From assembly GCA_905178155.1 (NCBI GenBank), contig CAJINV010000004.1, positions 4,807,996-4,871,995 on the forward strand: a DNA stretch of 64,000 bases. The letters are read 5' to 3'. The notes beneath the pieces are model-generated. The model did not search any database, was not told where the DNA came from, and worked only from the letters and a program-made list of their open reading frames with translations. Positions 53,083-64,000 of the stretch are shown piece by piece; position 1 is the stretch's first letter, and each line of letters starts with the position of its first letter. A program made the position numbers and the translations under genes. Source of the stretch: Amoebophrya sp. A120 (Eukaryota; Sar; Dinophyceae; Syndiniales; Amoebophryaceae).

Positions 53083-56000
53083 ATGCCGGGCCAACATCAG
53101 CAGCCCCCCTCACAAAATAACCCGCCCAGCACGACCAAGATGAAGCTTGATAACAAGCACCATTCGTCGAACAGCGGTTTGATCCGCGATATGCAGCGTA
53201 TTCTGGTGGAAACAAAACGAAAATACGACGAAGTGCTGGTAGACGGCGAACGGAAGGAACAGGAGCTGACCCGGATCCGCGACTCGATTCGCCTGTGGGA
53301 AGCCGCAAAAGAGGAAGAGGAGCGCACCCAACGGTCACTGGGGCTACTACAACCGACTTCTTCGAGCGGGGGTGGAAATAATGCTCCCGCGGCCGGACCC
53401 GGAGCAGGGTCAATTGCAGGAACTACGGGTGGACTAAACAAAGCTTCGTCTGCGTCTTCGAGCTCATACGCAGGTGGTTTTAACAGAAACGGCACCACCG
53501 GAGCTGCAGCGGGAACGAGCGGGGCGGGAGGGAGCAGCTCATCCGACCAGATTCATTCCTCCACTGGCACTTCTGGTGGAGACCAGCAGATCATGCCTCA
53601 TGATCCGAATTATGCCACGAATGCTGCAAATGCGGCAGGAGGTAGTGCAACTATGAGTAGCTCATCCGACCAAGATCTCCTAAGCCAAGACCCGAACGCG
53701 CTACAGATTGAGGACCTCGAGGTGAGCAGGAAAGTCTACAAACACATCCTCGAGCGGTCACGCACCGAACTCGGCGTGCTGCGCCAGCGGCTGTTGAAGT
53801 TAGAAGGATTGTTGGACAAGCGCACCCTGGAAGAGGAGGGCAAGCTCGCACTGTCCCGGAAACTGACGCAGGCGAAACAGCACAAGCAGCACGAGCTGGA
53901 TAAGCTTGAGGTGAGTATATCTGAGCACAACACCTGAAAAAATGTTATCATATATCATTCGTATATTGCAATTGTTGAACTTGATTTGCCTTCCCATGTT
54001 GATCTATCAGGCCGACATCCGTAACGCATCGGAGCGGGAGCAGGAGACGCTCCTGGAATACGAAGGCAAGCTGGAAAGCAAGCGCGAGGCGGTGAAGCGA
54101 CGGACGGATTTTGAGAAGTGGCGGCAGGAGATCGCGGTAGAAGCCGCAACGGAGGCGTTGTTTGCGAGTGCGAGCAGACTGAGGAAAATGTGGGCCATGG
54201 AAAAGTTGACAGGTAGTCCTTTCTTTTGTGCTGCGCGGTATTCTAAGATCCTCATGCTGCAGACGTATTCAAGAACACAGAAGTTGAAGTTGAAGCTGAA
54301 GCTCCTTGTTTTCACGCCAGCATTCGACTTTTGGCTCTTTTATAGTAGGATTTGGATTTCTGTATGACCATCGATATTCACCTCAGTAAAAGGCGTCTCC
54401 GTAACCTCCACAACAAATTGCAGGTAACTGTCTCCAGCGCATTATGTACGAGCAGGTGGAACGCAGTCAAGTGACCGAGGACGGGTTCTACCAAGTGCAA
54501 AAATGTCTGGGTCTGGAAGAATGCAACTTGTGATGCTGCATTTGGATTCCAAAAAAAATCTGTATTGCATGAGTGCCAAGGGGAATGCAATTTTTGCTAC
54601 GCTGAGAACAAGGCATTTGTCATGCGGAAATGGATTATGCATCAAGAAGCCCTCAAAAAATCTGTATTGCTAGGGTATGCATCACAGACATCATGGCTCA
54701 TGCAAAACGTGCATGACAAGTGTCAGAATCTTCCAGACCCAAACACTTTTGCATTTGATAGGTTCCAGCGCATCCGGGAGGTCACCGGCTTAACCGAGGT
54801 TTCCGAAATCGTGCAGAAATTTCTCAATCGCGATGTGGAGCACGAAAGATTGGAAAAGAACGTCGTGGAAAACGAGAAACGGAAGAAGGACTTGGAGCAG
54901 GAAATCACCAATTCAGCCAATTTGCCGACGGCTGGAGCAGGAGGAGGTGCAGCAGTAGCTTCATCATCTATTGGAGAGCATGAACAAGCAGAAGCTCCCT
55001 CGGGCGTGCGCGAAGATCCTGCCGCTGGTGTCATTGCCGGTGTTGAGGACGCATCTTCTTCCACCGCGCCACGAATGTTAACTGACGGCGGGGCTTCCTC
55101 CTCTACCGACGCAGAAGGAGACGGTGCAAATACGGACCTCCTGCGGGAGGACGCGGCTGGAGCAATATTAAAACAAGACCTCGTGACATCAAGTCCTCAG
55201 CAGCAGCAAATAACCACTCTGTCCTCGACCTACCAGCAGGTGGATAAGCTCGAGAACGAGCTGACCAGGGTCAAGCGCGAGTTTTCGGAGTCTCGGGAGC
55301 TGTCGGAGGCGAAAATCATCGAAATGGACAAGTTACGGAAGTGGATGGTGCGTCTGGGAAAAAGTTTATCCTTTTTCGACCAGTACTACACCGAGTTTCT
55401 CAGCTCCACCAGCGATTTGCAAATGCAGCAACAGGGCGGGGGTGGGGATGGAGGGGGGAATAAGCCTGGGGCTGGCGGGGTCTCCTCACCGAATCTGATC
55501 GTGCAACAGGTAAATGTTGATGGGTTTTTGCTCATCATTTTTCGGAAAAAAAAATTCTGGAGATGATGAGATGATGCGCAAGTACAGTTTTTTGGGTTTT
55601 GAATAAAAAGCAAACGCATTCACATTCCCTTGTAGCCAATAGACCAAAGAGAAAGATGCAAAGATCACACTTCTCGTTTTACTGCACAGGAAACCATGCA
55701 GAGCTTTTTTCGCCGGTTACACACCCAGACCGTGCCCCAGTTGATTCAGGAAGTGCGGAACCAGCTTGGAACCGGGCGCCGCGGAGTTTTCTCCAAAGAA
55801 TACCACGAGCAAGCCAGACTGCTCAACGACAAGGAATTCCTGCGGAACAACTGTACTTCAAGAACGTATGGCAATGGCTGTTTCTCAAAAGCAACTGCAT
55901 GATGTCATACGATGATAAAAATTGAAAAAACTGATACTTGCACGACCCTCGCAGCTGTTCCTCACTACAGCAGAAATACAGAATTGACACAAAAAACTAT

Positions 56001-56218
56001 CGTCAGGTCGTGTCACCCTATCGGCAAACAACCAGGGAGGTCTGCCCGGCGGTCTTGTCTCTGCGCCGGGAATCGTCAATGTGCAGCAAAGCAACGAATC
56101 GGCGACCAACGTGGAGGATAACGTGATTTTGCGCGAGAACCGCGAGGCAATGAAAGCCGCGTCGATTGCGAAGGCGCAAGAAGGCTGGAGGGAAAGAAAT
56201 CGGACGAGGCGGAAGTGA
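53083..56218 (+). CDS. Outer dynein arm docking-complex-like coiled coil (CCDC151/CCDC114 type)
   Basis: Six exons, 53083-53910, 54011-54212, 54424-54488, 54766-55509, 55690-55852 and 56007-56218, total 2214 nt (737 residues). Four introns are GT-AG and one is introner 24. The protein is coiled coil almost throughout (DMQRILVETKRKYDEVLVDG; RLLKLEGLLDKRTLEEEGKL), interrupted by Gly/Ser and Ala/Ser low-complexity linkers. The segment FQRIREVTGLTEVSEIVQKF at about residues 365-385 resembles the signature of the outer dynein arm docking proteins (ODA1/CCDC114 and CCDC151), whose role is to anchor dynein arms on axonemal doublets. The resemblance is from memory of the family and I cannot decide between the two members. 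It supports a flagellated cell stage. Start is the first ATG in frame after an upstream open stretch. Confidence 0.78.
54489..54760. mobile_element. Introner element 24 (family B), 272 bp
   Basis: TACCAAGTGCAAAAATGTCT left (TAC replaces TAT); CCAGACCCAAACACTTTTGC then ATTTGATA at the right. Perfect duplication GGTTC. A GT-AG register exists. Excision gives Glu-Asp-Gly-Phe-Gln-Arg-Ile-Arg in frame, inside the docking-protein signature. Confidence 0.94.
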
Positions 56219-57435
56219 AAAGGGGAAGTAGACCTCTAGTGGTCCTCCACAGGTGCGGTTCTTTGACAAATCTAATGAAGCAAAACATGGCGCCACCCGA
56301 AAGGCCCCTGCTTCGTCATCTCCGAGTCGTGGAAGTGAATGAAGAGTCGATGAAACCTTGAAAGACAGTGGATGGACGATAACGATTAACAGGAGTAGGG
56401 ATAGCATGCGGAAAACGTATTTTTGTTCGTTCCTACTTCTTGATAGTCTGTCTTGAACTGCCTACGTGAGTAAATCATACAGATGCACGGCAGATCAGAA
56501 GATAAAGCGTTTTTTTGATGCGCAACGAACTGCGACGACGCTCTACAGCCACAAGTTTCACTGAAGCGAACACAGATGAATATCACAATGCAAAGAACAA
56601 GAACGATATCGATACAAAACTACAATCAAAGGCGGTGGAAAACCATTGTAATCTTGAAAAAAAGAGCCAACAGCTTGGCTCCTTGCTTTTCTGCGAGCTG
56701 ACGTGTCGGGATCGATGCATGCGTCACAAAATCGTGGCACGAGGTGGAGTAAGAATAAGAAAAGTTCAGCTGCGATCCCTCATAGTACAGTGGCTCTGGT
56801 GTGTACGAAGGAAAAGCCTCGTCGCTCCATTTCAACATGTTCACGTGGTCATGCGGAATGGTAATGAGGAAGACGAAGACCACTCGTTGCACTTGCGCTC
56901 AAATGCGTTCTTGTGTGGAAACTCAAAAATGGACAAACAGCCCGGCAGCACTTTTCAACGGAAGTATTAACTTGTTTTGCTACGTAGTCTGAATTTGTAT
57001 GGTACGAAGATAGAAGAACTCGGTGGAATCACGAAAGTAAATATTACTCGAGATCATTGTATGTGGATGTCGAAGTCCTCGTTCTTAGTTTGTCGTTGGA
57101 CAAGCGGTGCGTCTGTATGTGTAGCAGCTGAGCGACGAGGAGATTCGCAAATTCGCTCGTTTTCGATGGTGATATAGTTGGATCGAGAAAAATTGAGCGA
57201 GAGTTGGGCGACTAGCAAACATTGTGAGCTTTGTTGTATTCGAATGTTCGCTGCATTGTCCATGACCTTCTTGCCCGAACGCGGCTAGTGAAAGCAAAAA
57301 GTAAATAGAACTTATAGTAGTTTTGAGCTTAGAACAGAGCGCAACTTCTGATACCACACACCTACTCTTGACACAAGAGTAAGACTAAGAGTCTGAGTCC
57401 ATCTGTTATTCAACATCAAGAAAGATTAAGATAAG
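56219..57435. other. Intergenic, no gene seen
   Basis: Several open frames under 150 codons on both strands without coding character. No repeats noted. Confidence 0.55.
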
Positions 57436-58860
57436 ATGGTGGACACGGCCGACACTCTATCTCGCCTCCAGTCCGCTGCCTCTTCTACCTACGGGACCTG
57501 GGTTAAACGACGTGCGGAGGATTACTACCTGAAACTCCAGCGCAACATAGAGGACGAGGCCGCATCATCTACAAACTTGCTAAACAGAGAACTGCGAACT
57601 TTGGACCCTGTTCAAATTGAAATCGCCGCGGACATCTTGAGCAGAAACGCGTCCTTGACACAGGAGACGGAGTTGATTGTGAAGGAAACGCTGTTTGTGC
57701 ATTCCTCCTGCGTCGCAGCTGCGAAAAAGGGACATCTGTGTTGCAAGGTCAACGTTGGGGCGCTAAATGCGACGTGCGCGGGCGCAATAGCCGGCCATGG
57801 CACAGCGGTGATGATCTGGGTCCCACCCACAAAAAACAGAATTCCCGTGCCGCGTCTGAACGATCCAAACCTGGCCCAGGTCCGAGCGGAGGACTTTCTT
57901 GAAGATCAAGATGGTGGAGCTGCTGCCGGGCCGAATCTCCAAGACGCGCCGAACCCCGGCCCCGCAATCCGAGATCAAGTCCGGAACAACAATGGAGCCG
58001 CCCCAGCGCCGATCGCAAACCCAAATCAGCTTTGGCCTACCATGATGTATGACGGGCGTGCTCTTGAGGTTTGGGTTCGCGAAAGATCCAGACTGGATAC
58101 TTACCCCAAGGCTGACGCGAAGGAGCTATCCGCGGTGTTTCAGCCGCTTGCGGATTCCGTGGCGCAGGAGCAGACGCGTGCCTGGATGGCCGCGGTACGC
58201 CGTGGGGCGGCAAAAAGGATGCTCGGCGAGGGTGAGCAAAGTGGCCGCCGAAGCAATTTGCCGGACGGAGTCTTTCGCTTGCCGGTCCCGCTCGCGCACC
58301 TGCCCTCTGAGTTGTTCATGCAGATTAAATCTTTCCTGCGCGACCCTGTGACGTCGGTGCTGCTGAACCCGAGCTACCTGGCCCGCCTAGCGCACGAGAG
58401 ACGGCTGCAAGATCTGGAGCAAACCCTCGACGCGGCACTGGCCCGGTACCTGCAAGAACTGCAGCAGACCTCTGCGCGCCTGTTGCCGGGGTACGAGAAC
58501 AAAGTGCGTGGCAAGTTGGTCGTCTCGGAACAGGAGTTTCAGGTACCACTACCAGTACCGGATGACCTCTCCCTGTACACGCTCAGCGTGCAACTCGGTC
58601 GCAACACCTTTTCCTTCGAAGGTCCCAATGTGTGGCCGTGCCGGCTTGAGATGCGACTGATCACGAGTCGAGCCTGGCAAGACAATTGGATCCACGATGC
58701 ACAGCTGCTGAGACACCCCCTAGTGCGGCCGCCTCCGGAAGAGAGGTATGATAACATCATGTCCGTCCTCGCCGTCTATTTTCACGGAAAAGGGTTCGGC
58801 TTCAAACAACATCGCAGGGACCGAAGCACCTTTTCCATCTGGTGGAAGGAACGAAAATAG
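57436..58860 (+). CDS. Single-exon protein of unknown function, 474 aa
   Basis: An uninterrupted frame from ATG 57436 to TAG 58860 with steady coding composition. The N-terminal half is helical (RRAEDYYLKLQRNIEDEAAS) and contains a Cys/Gly patch (SSCVAAAKKGHLCCKVNVGA), followed by a Pro/Asn/Ala linker and a C-terminal region with LPSELFMQIKSFL, many Arg/Leu helices (RRLQDLEQTLDAALARYLQE) and the end RDRSTFSIWWKERK. LPSELFMQIKSFL is faintly like an F-box or similar short helix motif, but I would not call it. No membrane segment or signal peptide. No introner, like the two other long single-frame genes of the window. Confidence 0.75.
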   Translation: MVDTADTLSRLQSAASSTYGTWVKRRAEDYYLKLQRNIEDEAASSTNLLNRELRTLDPVQIEIAADILSRNASLTQETELIVKETLFVHSSCVAAAKKGHLCCKVNVGALNATCAGAIAGHGTAVMIWVPPTKNRIPVPRLNDPNLAQVRAEDFLEDQDGGAAAGPNLQDAPNPGPAIRDQVRNNNGAAPAPIANPNQLWPTMMYDGRALEVWVRERSRLDTYPKADAKELSAVFQPLADSVAQEQTRAWMAAVRRGAAKRMLGEGEQSGRRSNLPDGVFRLPVPLAHLPSELFMQIKSFLRDPVTSVLLNPSYLARLAHERRLQDLEQTLDAALARYLQELQQTSARLLPGYENKVRGKLVVSEQEFQVPLPVPDDLSLYTLSVQLGRNTFSFEGPNVWPCRLEMRLITSRAWQDNWIHDAQLLRHPLVRPPPEERYDNIMSVLAVYFHGKGFGFKQHRRDRSTFSIWWKERK

Positions 58861-60199
58861 TGCGACCATCTGCAACTGATTTTTGGTTGTTCTATCTCAG
58901 TCATCTGGGACTAGCAGATTGCTTTTGCTGTTTTGCCATTTTTGCTTCGACTATATAGAAATTATTGATATGAGTGGTAAGTCTATGTTTCGAAAAAGCG
59001 CAACAACTCGATCCATCAACACTGAAGACAGACCTAATTCCCACTAATAGAAACTTAAAATTATTCTCTCACCACTATGTATTTTTTTCTGATTTGCTGG
59101 GTCTTGGATCTCAAGTTTCAAAACGAAACATTCACGACCTCTCTTGATGGAACATTTCCAAACACAAATAAACTTAAATAAGTGCGGAAGGAGCTGCGCG
59201 AGTGTAGCAGTATTTAACACAAGCGGAACCTGATTTCCGACCCTCGGTTCCTTTTTTGTTCTGTTCAACTTCATAATTCTGTCGTCGGGTAGCACTCACT
59301 GGTAGTAGTTGTCGTGTCCAGACAAAAAGAAGTCCATCGTCTTTCCAGTGAGAGAAGGCATCGTCGGAACGACCTTCCCCGTAGCGAGTTCCAAGAGAGT
59401 CATCGTCAGAGTGAAGTCACAGCACACAATGTCGTCATCGTTTCAATCGTTCAAGAAAAGTTTCAGTCGTAGAGCAAGTCGTCATTCGTCAGGGGGTCAG
59501 CAGAAGCTCTTCGCAGTCAGCGAGATGAAAAGATCGAAAAACCCAAGTCGCAGTCAGCGAGAGAAAAGATCGCAAAACCAAGTCGCAGTAGCAATTTTTA
59601 GCACAAGTCAGCAGTATCTTTGTTAATCGAAAAAAGCTTCATGTCGCACGTCAGCAGCAACAGTCTCATGTCATCGCAAAAGCGCGATCGTATGAAAGTA
59701 ATTAGTGATGGGGCAGTGTGCCAGTTTGGATGACTTATTCCCTCCGTTGCGCTATGCAATTCCTTGCAACGCAACATTTTGCACCTCGACTTTCTCATTG
59801 ATTTTTCTTCATCACTGACACATCGCACCATCACTAATTAACTTTCATACCTCGTCCTTCTCCGTCTCTCGGCAAGCGGCATTCCGTCGAGCCTCAGTCG
59901 TAGGGTATCGGCTCGCTCCCTCCGTTCCGTCGCAATTGGCAGGAATGCCGCAAGAGAAGAATCAAACGAGAACAAAAATCTTCATGTCAAACCACTTCGA
60001 AAAGTAGTCGCGGCTTCAAATCGGGTTTAGAAGAAAGAGTAGTGGGAGAAGGAAGAGCGGAGCGTCTTCCGTGTCGCGTATCAACAAAAACATCTCACAC
60101 TAGCACAAATAGCATTTTGCATGACAGATTTGCATTCCGCTGTAGCATGCCATCTTATCTTGCTATAAGTGCTCAGTGAGATCTTTTTGTTTTTCATAA
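58861..60199. other. Intergenic with short direct repeat and one introner-like element
   Basis: No gene is supported. A direct repeat of about 35 bp lies at about 59514-59590 (GTCAGCGAGATGAAAAGATC versus GTCAGCGAGAGAAAAGATCG). A small basic Ser-rich frame (59429-59626) overlaps it but has no other support. Confidence 0.55.
59691..59849. mobile_element. Introner-like element 25 outside any recognised gene, 159 bp
   Basis: TATGAAAGTAATTAGTGATG left and CATCACTAATTAACTTTCATA right form a nearly perfect inverted repeat of about 35 bp. It keeps the TAT ... ATA rule. Flanks GATCG and CCTCG match at three of five. Either it inserted in intergenic DNA or it marks a gene I cannot see. Confidence 0.72.
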
Positions 60200-62800
60200 G
60201 TCTTTTCGCCACCAGTTCTTGGAGACCGGAAATCAGTAGAGCGGTGTTAAACTCAATCATTCAATGTTCCTGATACCGAGACCCCCATCTCTCGGAAATT
60301 CTTCTTCGATTCTTTCTCCGATCTATCTGTCAAATTATTTATTTCATCGAATGGAATATATCGAATGAATAGATATGAGAAATCATAATCATAAAGAAGA
60401 AGATCTATGATCCGAGAAGATGATGAATATATATGAGAAATATATGGGGGGACAAACTAGGCATGACGAAGTGAGAGTGGTCTTTTTTCGAGCCTTATAT
60501 ATAGCGGGTTTCTGGCGAGTTGTCCATTTTCGGGGAAGCTCAGGCGAGGCCCCCTGTGTCTAGTTTTGGCGCATTAGCAGCAGCCTAATGCGCCACATTG
60601 TCTACCTGAGGTTCGCGTCCACATCGTTTGCATTGTTTCGAAAATGGCATGGTGGTCGCGCTAGAAAACATTTTAATAGAATATCCAAGTAGGGTATTCC
60701 GCCCGCTCGGAATTCTATATCCATGTCGTCTCATCATGGATACATATTAGAGGGGTGGAATGATTTTTTATAAAATGGTTTCCATCGATTATTTAAATGT
60801 GTGTGTCTATGGATGTTTCATTTTTAAATAAATTTTCTCTCCATAGAAGCCACAAAACAAAAGATCTATAATCCGATGAAATGAATCATAATTCTTTTCA
60901 ATCTCCCTGGAATAATATCCTTCATCATGATTTCTTTATGTTTTTTCGTTTCTTTCCGGAATTCATAATATAAATGAATTTGTGATATTATTCGGATTGA
61001 AAATCTGGATTGGAAATATGTTATCGATAGAGAGATTTTATCCGATCGAAATATTTGAACAAATTTGATATTAGGATCGATCGAAATTTAAAAATTTTTA
61101 ATTTTATAATTTTCTCTCCCTATAAAAAAGAATGGATTTCCCCTCATATTGGAGGAGGAAATATGAATGAGGGATCCCAAATCATAATTCCTCGAAAAAA
61201 ATCTATCAGAATAATCATGATTATTCGAAAAGAATCTATCAGAATACAAATCTCATTCGATGGATATCCATTGATATCCATAATCTGAATGATCTTGATG
61301 AAAGATATTGAGTCTCATCCTCCTCCAGGATTGGGTAGATTTTCGCCCTAACGCTTTCAGGCCGGAAAATCCAAAATTTTTTCGAATTTTTTTTTTCTTC
61401 GGCAGATGCCCCATTGTCCGAGAAACCAAAGAAAAGACAAGGTGGTCCCTGAGAATGGTGAGGCGAGAAGCGTCACAGGTGGGAGAGGCAGAGGCAAGAA
61501 TAATTCTGTGAGGGGCGCGCGGCTGCCTGAGCCTCCAGAGGAGGGGCGACAAAATACGCAAGGAAGAAGGGCCACAACCTGCGCGCGAGGTAGTCGACAG
61601 GCATATGGAAAAAGCCGAACGAGCCCTGACTTAAATCCCCGGCGCTGGGCAATGGGGCCCAGGGCTTCATCGATGGACTATTCCCTGCTCAGCCCGGGCG
61701 TGGGGAAAAAGGATGTCGCAAACCCCACGAGCCTGTCTTGAAATTTTCACGAGATTTCCTGCTCGGAAAATTTCAGGAAAATTTCAAACAGGCTCAGGAA
61801 AATTTCAATTCGGCTCAGGAAAATTTCAACGGACCTCAAAAATGGTCCCGGAAAATTTTGAAAATCGGGCATGTAGCGCAAAATCCCTCACGTTTTTGCA
61901 ATTTGCCCGATTTTTAAAATTTTCCTGAAATTTTCCTTGCGATGGTTTTGGTTTTCTCTTGATTTTCCCCGAAATTTTCCTGAGATTTTCCGCGACCACC
62001 CCCGCGGCAAAATCCCAGGGAAAATCTGTAGCGCAGAAAAGGTTCTCAGAAAACCATTACACATCCACAGAAACCGGCGAAAGGTTGGCGCCCGAGATTT
62101 TTCGCAGACAAAACCTAAGACACACCCACCCGACATTTTGTCGAACATCGGAAAACCCCACACATGAAGAGAAACAACCTCCATCCAACCCACCCCATGC
62201 TGGGTCCACTGAACACAGAGTTGGCCCATAAGACACAGAAAACACGGACGCAACAAGACCCGAAGGAGAAAAGGATACCGGAGAGACACAGGCAACCACC
62301 ATAGAAACCCCGAAGCCCCGGCCATTTGCTGCAAAGCAATAACGGAGAAATTTTTTTTGGATTTTTTTCGGATTTTATTTGCGGGGTTTTTGGATTTTCC
62401 GAAATATTTCCGCTTAGGCACAAAATCCCACCAACCAGGAGAACCAAAATTAAAATATCAATTCATCACATCATTCTCCCATAATTAGATATGGATAAGA
62501 TTTGAAAAATTTTTCATTTTCTATCTCGAATAAATATTTTTGATCTATATTGTCTTTCTTTTTTGTTTTCGAAAATCTCTCAATCATATATGGAATATTT
62601 CTTATTCTGGATGTGATTTTGGTTTTCAAAAAATATCAAAATCTCAATATGCAATCTTCAAGAAAGGATGACCGAAAAAATTAAAATCTATGATGAATCC
62701 CCTCGATTCATGATAAAATTAATTCAGATCATGATTTTCGATTCTGATGGGAGTGAGGAACATCGGGGAGCAAGTAGAAAACAAAAATCTTTAGTCTTGG
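60200..62800. other. AT-rich tract without genes
   Basis: Composition drops sharply to long A/T-rich stretches with repeated words such as GATCTATGATCCGA/GATCTATAATCCGA, ATGATTATTCGAAAAGAATC and GAATCTATCAGAATA. A GC-rich island interrupts it at about 61430-61700. From about 61740 to 61990 the words AGGAAAATTTCA and its complement recur many times. One small hairpin (GGCGCATTAG/CTAATGCGCC) is at 60568-60594. No long frame on either strand. Confidence 0.7.
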
Positions 62801-63816
62801 CGCTTTTCTTGTCGCGCTGCCTATGATCAACTCAACCACATTAAGCAAAAAAAGAAGCAGGAAATATAAATAAGCGCCTCATTTGGTTCCGCTCGGAAAT
62901 TCAAACTTCGTGTTGACAGGCTTCTGTTTTATTCATTCTACCTCACCTCTACTGCCTAAGCGAAAACAATATCATATGTGATCAAGGAGAGTGGGCTCGT
63001 GATTTTCTGTTTTTCTAATTTCAAGTTGTGGGCGCGACTCAGCCCGGACCCGCTGATACAGCATTGCCAATACCTGGCGCTATTGCGCGACAGACACAAT
63101 TTTGATCCGGTCATGGCATATCATACATTGCTAGAAGAATGCCGCTAATAAATTCAGCAGTGCTCCCGCTTGCGCTTCTTTCTGATTGCTTTCGAGCGCA
63201 ACTCTATTTGTACAGTTTAAGTTTTTATTTGTGTACAGGTAAATTTATGAAAAAATAACCTCCATGATCAAGATATATTTACGTCGGCATCTTGAGCTTC
63301 TATTGCAAACACAAACATCTTCTTCACTTAGGTATCCTCTTCTTCATCCAACCAACGCCAACAGGTGCCTATTTCTAGAATATTTTATATGTATATGTAT
63401 ATTAATATTTCTTGTTTACTACGGTGCTTAGGTTGTAGAACTCATTGGCGCACCCAACGAAAACCGGGCGTCACTTGGGCCGCTGTTTGAGGGGTGGTTC
63501 GTTTTTGTCGTTTTCGTTTTTCTCCTCTGTCGTTCCCCCCGACGCATTCGCACTGCCGCGGCTCGAGCTTCGTGTTATGCGAGAGAAAACAGAACGCAGG
63601 GGCGTAGATGGGCAACGAAAACGTTTGGGGCGCGTGAGGTGGGTCATCTCGCTTGTAACTAAAACCAACCCTCCAACTATCCCTATTCGGGCGGCGGAAA
63701 AGCCAGCGTGCCCCACGAAAAGCCGATCCTGGAGGTCGGCCTATCGTGCCTAAGCGGGGCGGCAAAGAACCAACCACCCAACTGCCCTGGGCCAAGGTTT
63801 TTCGCCCCGGAACCTT
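62801..63816. other. Intergenic, no supported gene
   Basis: Open frames on both strands at 63440-63800 lie in a GC-rich block leading into the 49-bp repeats and look like chance frames. Nothing else was recognised. Confidence 0.5.
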
Positions 63817-64000
63817 GCCCCAGGGCAGGTTTTTTCGCCCCTCTAACTTGGGCGCGATAAAAGCTGCCCCAGGGCAGGTTTTTTCGCCCCTCTAACTTGG
63901 GCACGATAAAAGCTGCCCCAGGGCAGGTTTTTTCGCCCCTCTAACTTGGGCACGATAAAAGCTGCCCCAGGGCAGGTTTTTTCGCCCCTCTAACTTGGGC
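63817..64000. repeat. 49-bp tandem repeat, truncated by window end
   Basis: Units start at 63817, 63866, 63915 and 63964 and are nearly identical (GCCCCAGGGCAGGTTTTTTC ... GATAAAAGCT). The first shows CGCG where later ones show CACG. The array continues past 64000. A degraded version of the same words precedes it (63770-63816). Confidence 0.95.

Noticed and set aside
59429-59626. Small basic Ser-rich + frame
   Set aside because: It overlaps a direct repeat, has no homology I recognise and no supporting context.
60200-62800. AT-rich tract as a piece of organelle genome
   Set aside because: No gene fragment, tRNA or rRNA could be recognised, so the origin is left open.
1-64000. tRNA, rRNA, spliced-leader or snRNA genes
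   Set aside because: I found no cloverleaf boxes, rRNA-like stretches or spliced-leader sequence by eye; a covariance-model scan would be decisive.

Overview
The window looks like nuclear DNA of a protist, most likely an alveolate of the dinoflagellate lineage. A parasitic syndinian such as Amoebophrya is my best guess. The evidence is intron-rich genes all read from the + strand, an axonemal dynein-docking gene, long Ser/Thr/Gln-rich linkers, and above all introns that are miniature inverted-repeat elements. Established background: introner elements and non-canonical introns have been described in Amoebophrya. The taxon is inference; no rRNA gene or spliced leader is visible to fix it.

Layout, all genes on +: 1-2389 3' part of a coiled-coil gene; 3133-5669 Ser-rich membrane protein; 6705-9183 zinc-ribbon/coiled-coil protein; 9837-13562 formate-tetrahydrofolate ligase in ten exons; 14227-15961 protein with two C2HC fingers; 16815-21455 DUF4470/TPR-like giant; 22551-25346 TPR-SET protein; about 26000-34760 three tandem copies of a unit encoding small secreted cysteine-rich proteins; 34843-37465 papain-like protease; 38487-40427 ornithine cyclodeaminase/mu-crystallin; 40972-46434 large surface glycoprotein with a Kazal-like module and one membrane span; 47212-48939 small membrane glycoprotein; 49829-50973 unknown; 53083-56218 outer-dynein-arm docking-like coiled coil; 57436-58860 unknown single-exon gene. 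From about 58.9 kb to the end I find no gene: an AT-rich tract lies at about 60.2-62.8 kb and a 49-bp tandem repeat runs off the window end.

The main discovery is a system of introners. I located 25 elements of about 150-400 bp (one of 1192 bp), 24 inside genes. Almost all begin TAT (one begins TAC) and end ATA (one ends ACA). They carry terminal inverted repeats of several unrelated sequence families and are flanked by 5-bp target-site duplications (TSDs), 16 of them perfect. Removing the element plus one TSD copy restores the reading frame every time, and each completed gene then has a total exon length divisible by three. Only 5 of the 16 with perfect TSDs can be cut as GT-AG in any register, so most must be spliced at non-canonical boundaries. 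Paralogues in the tandem array provide unoccupied sites for two of the insertions.

The genes do not form one pathway. They mix one-carbon and amino-acid metabolism, cilium assembly, chromatin or protein methylation, and secreted or surface proteins that could act at a host interface.
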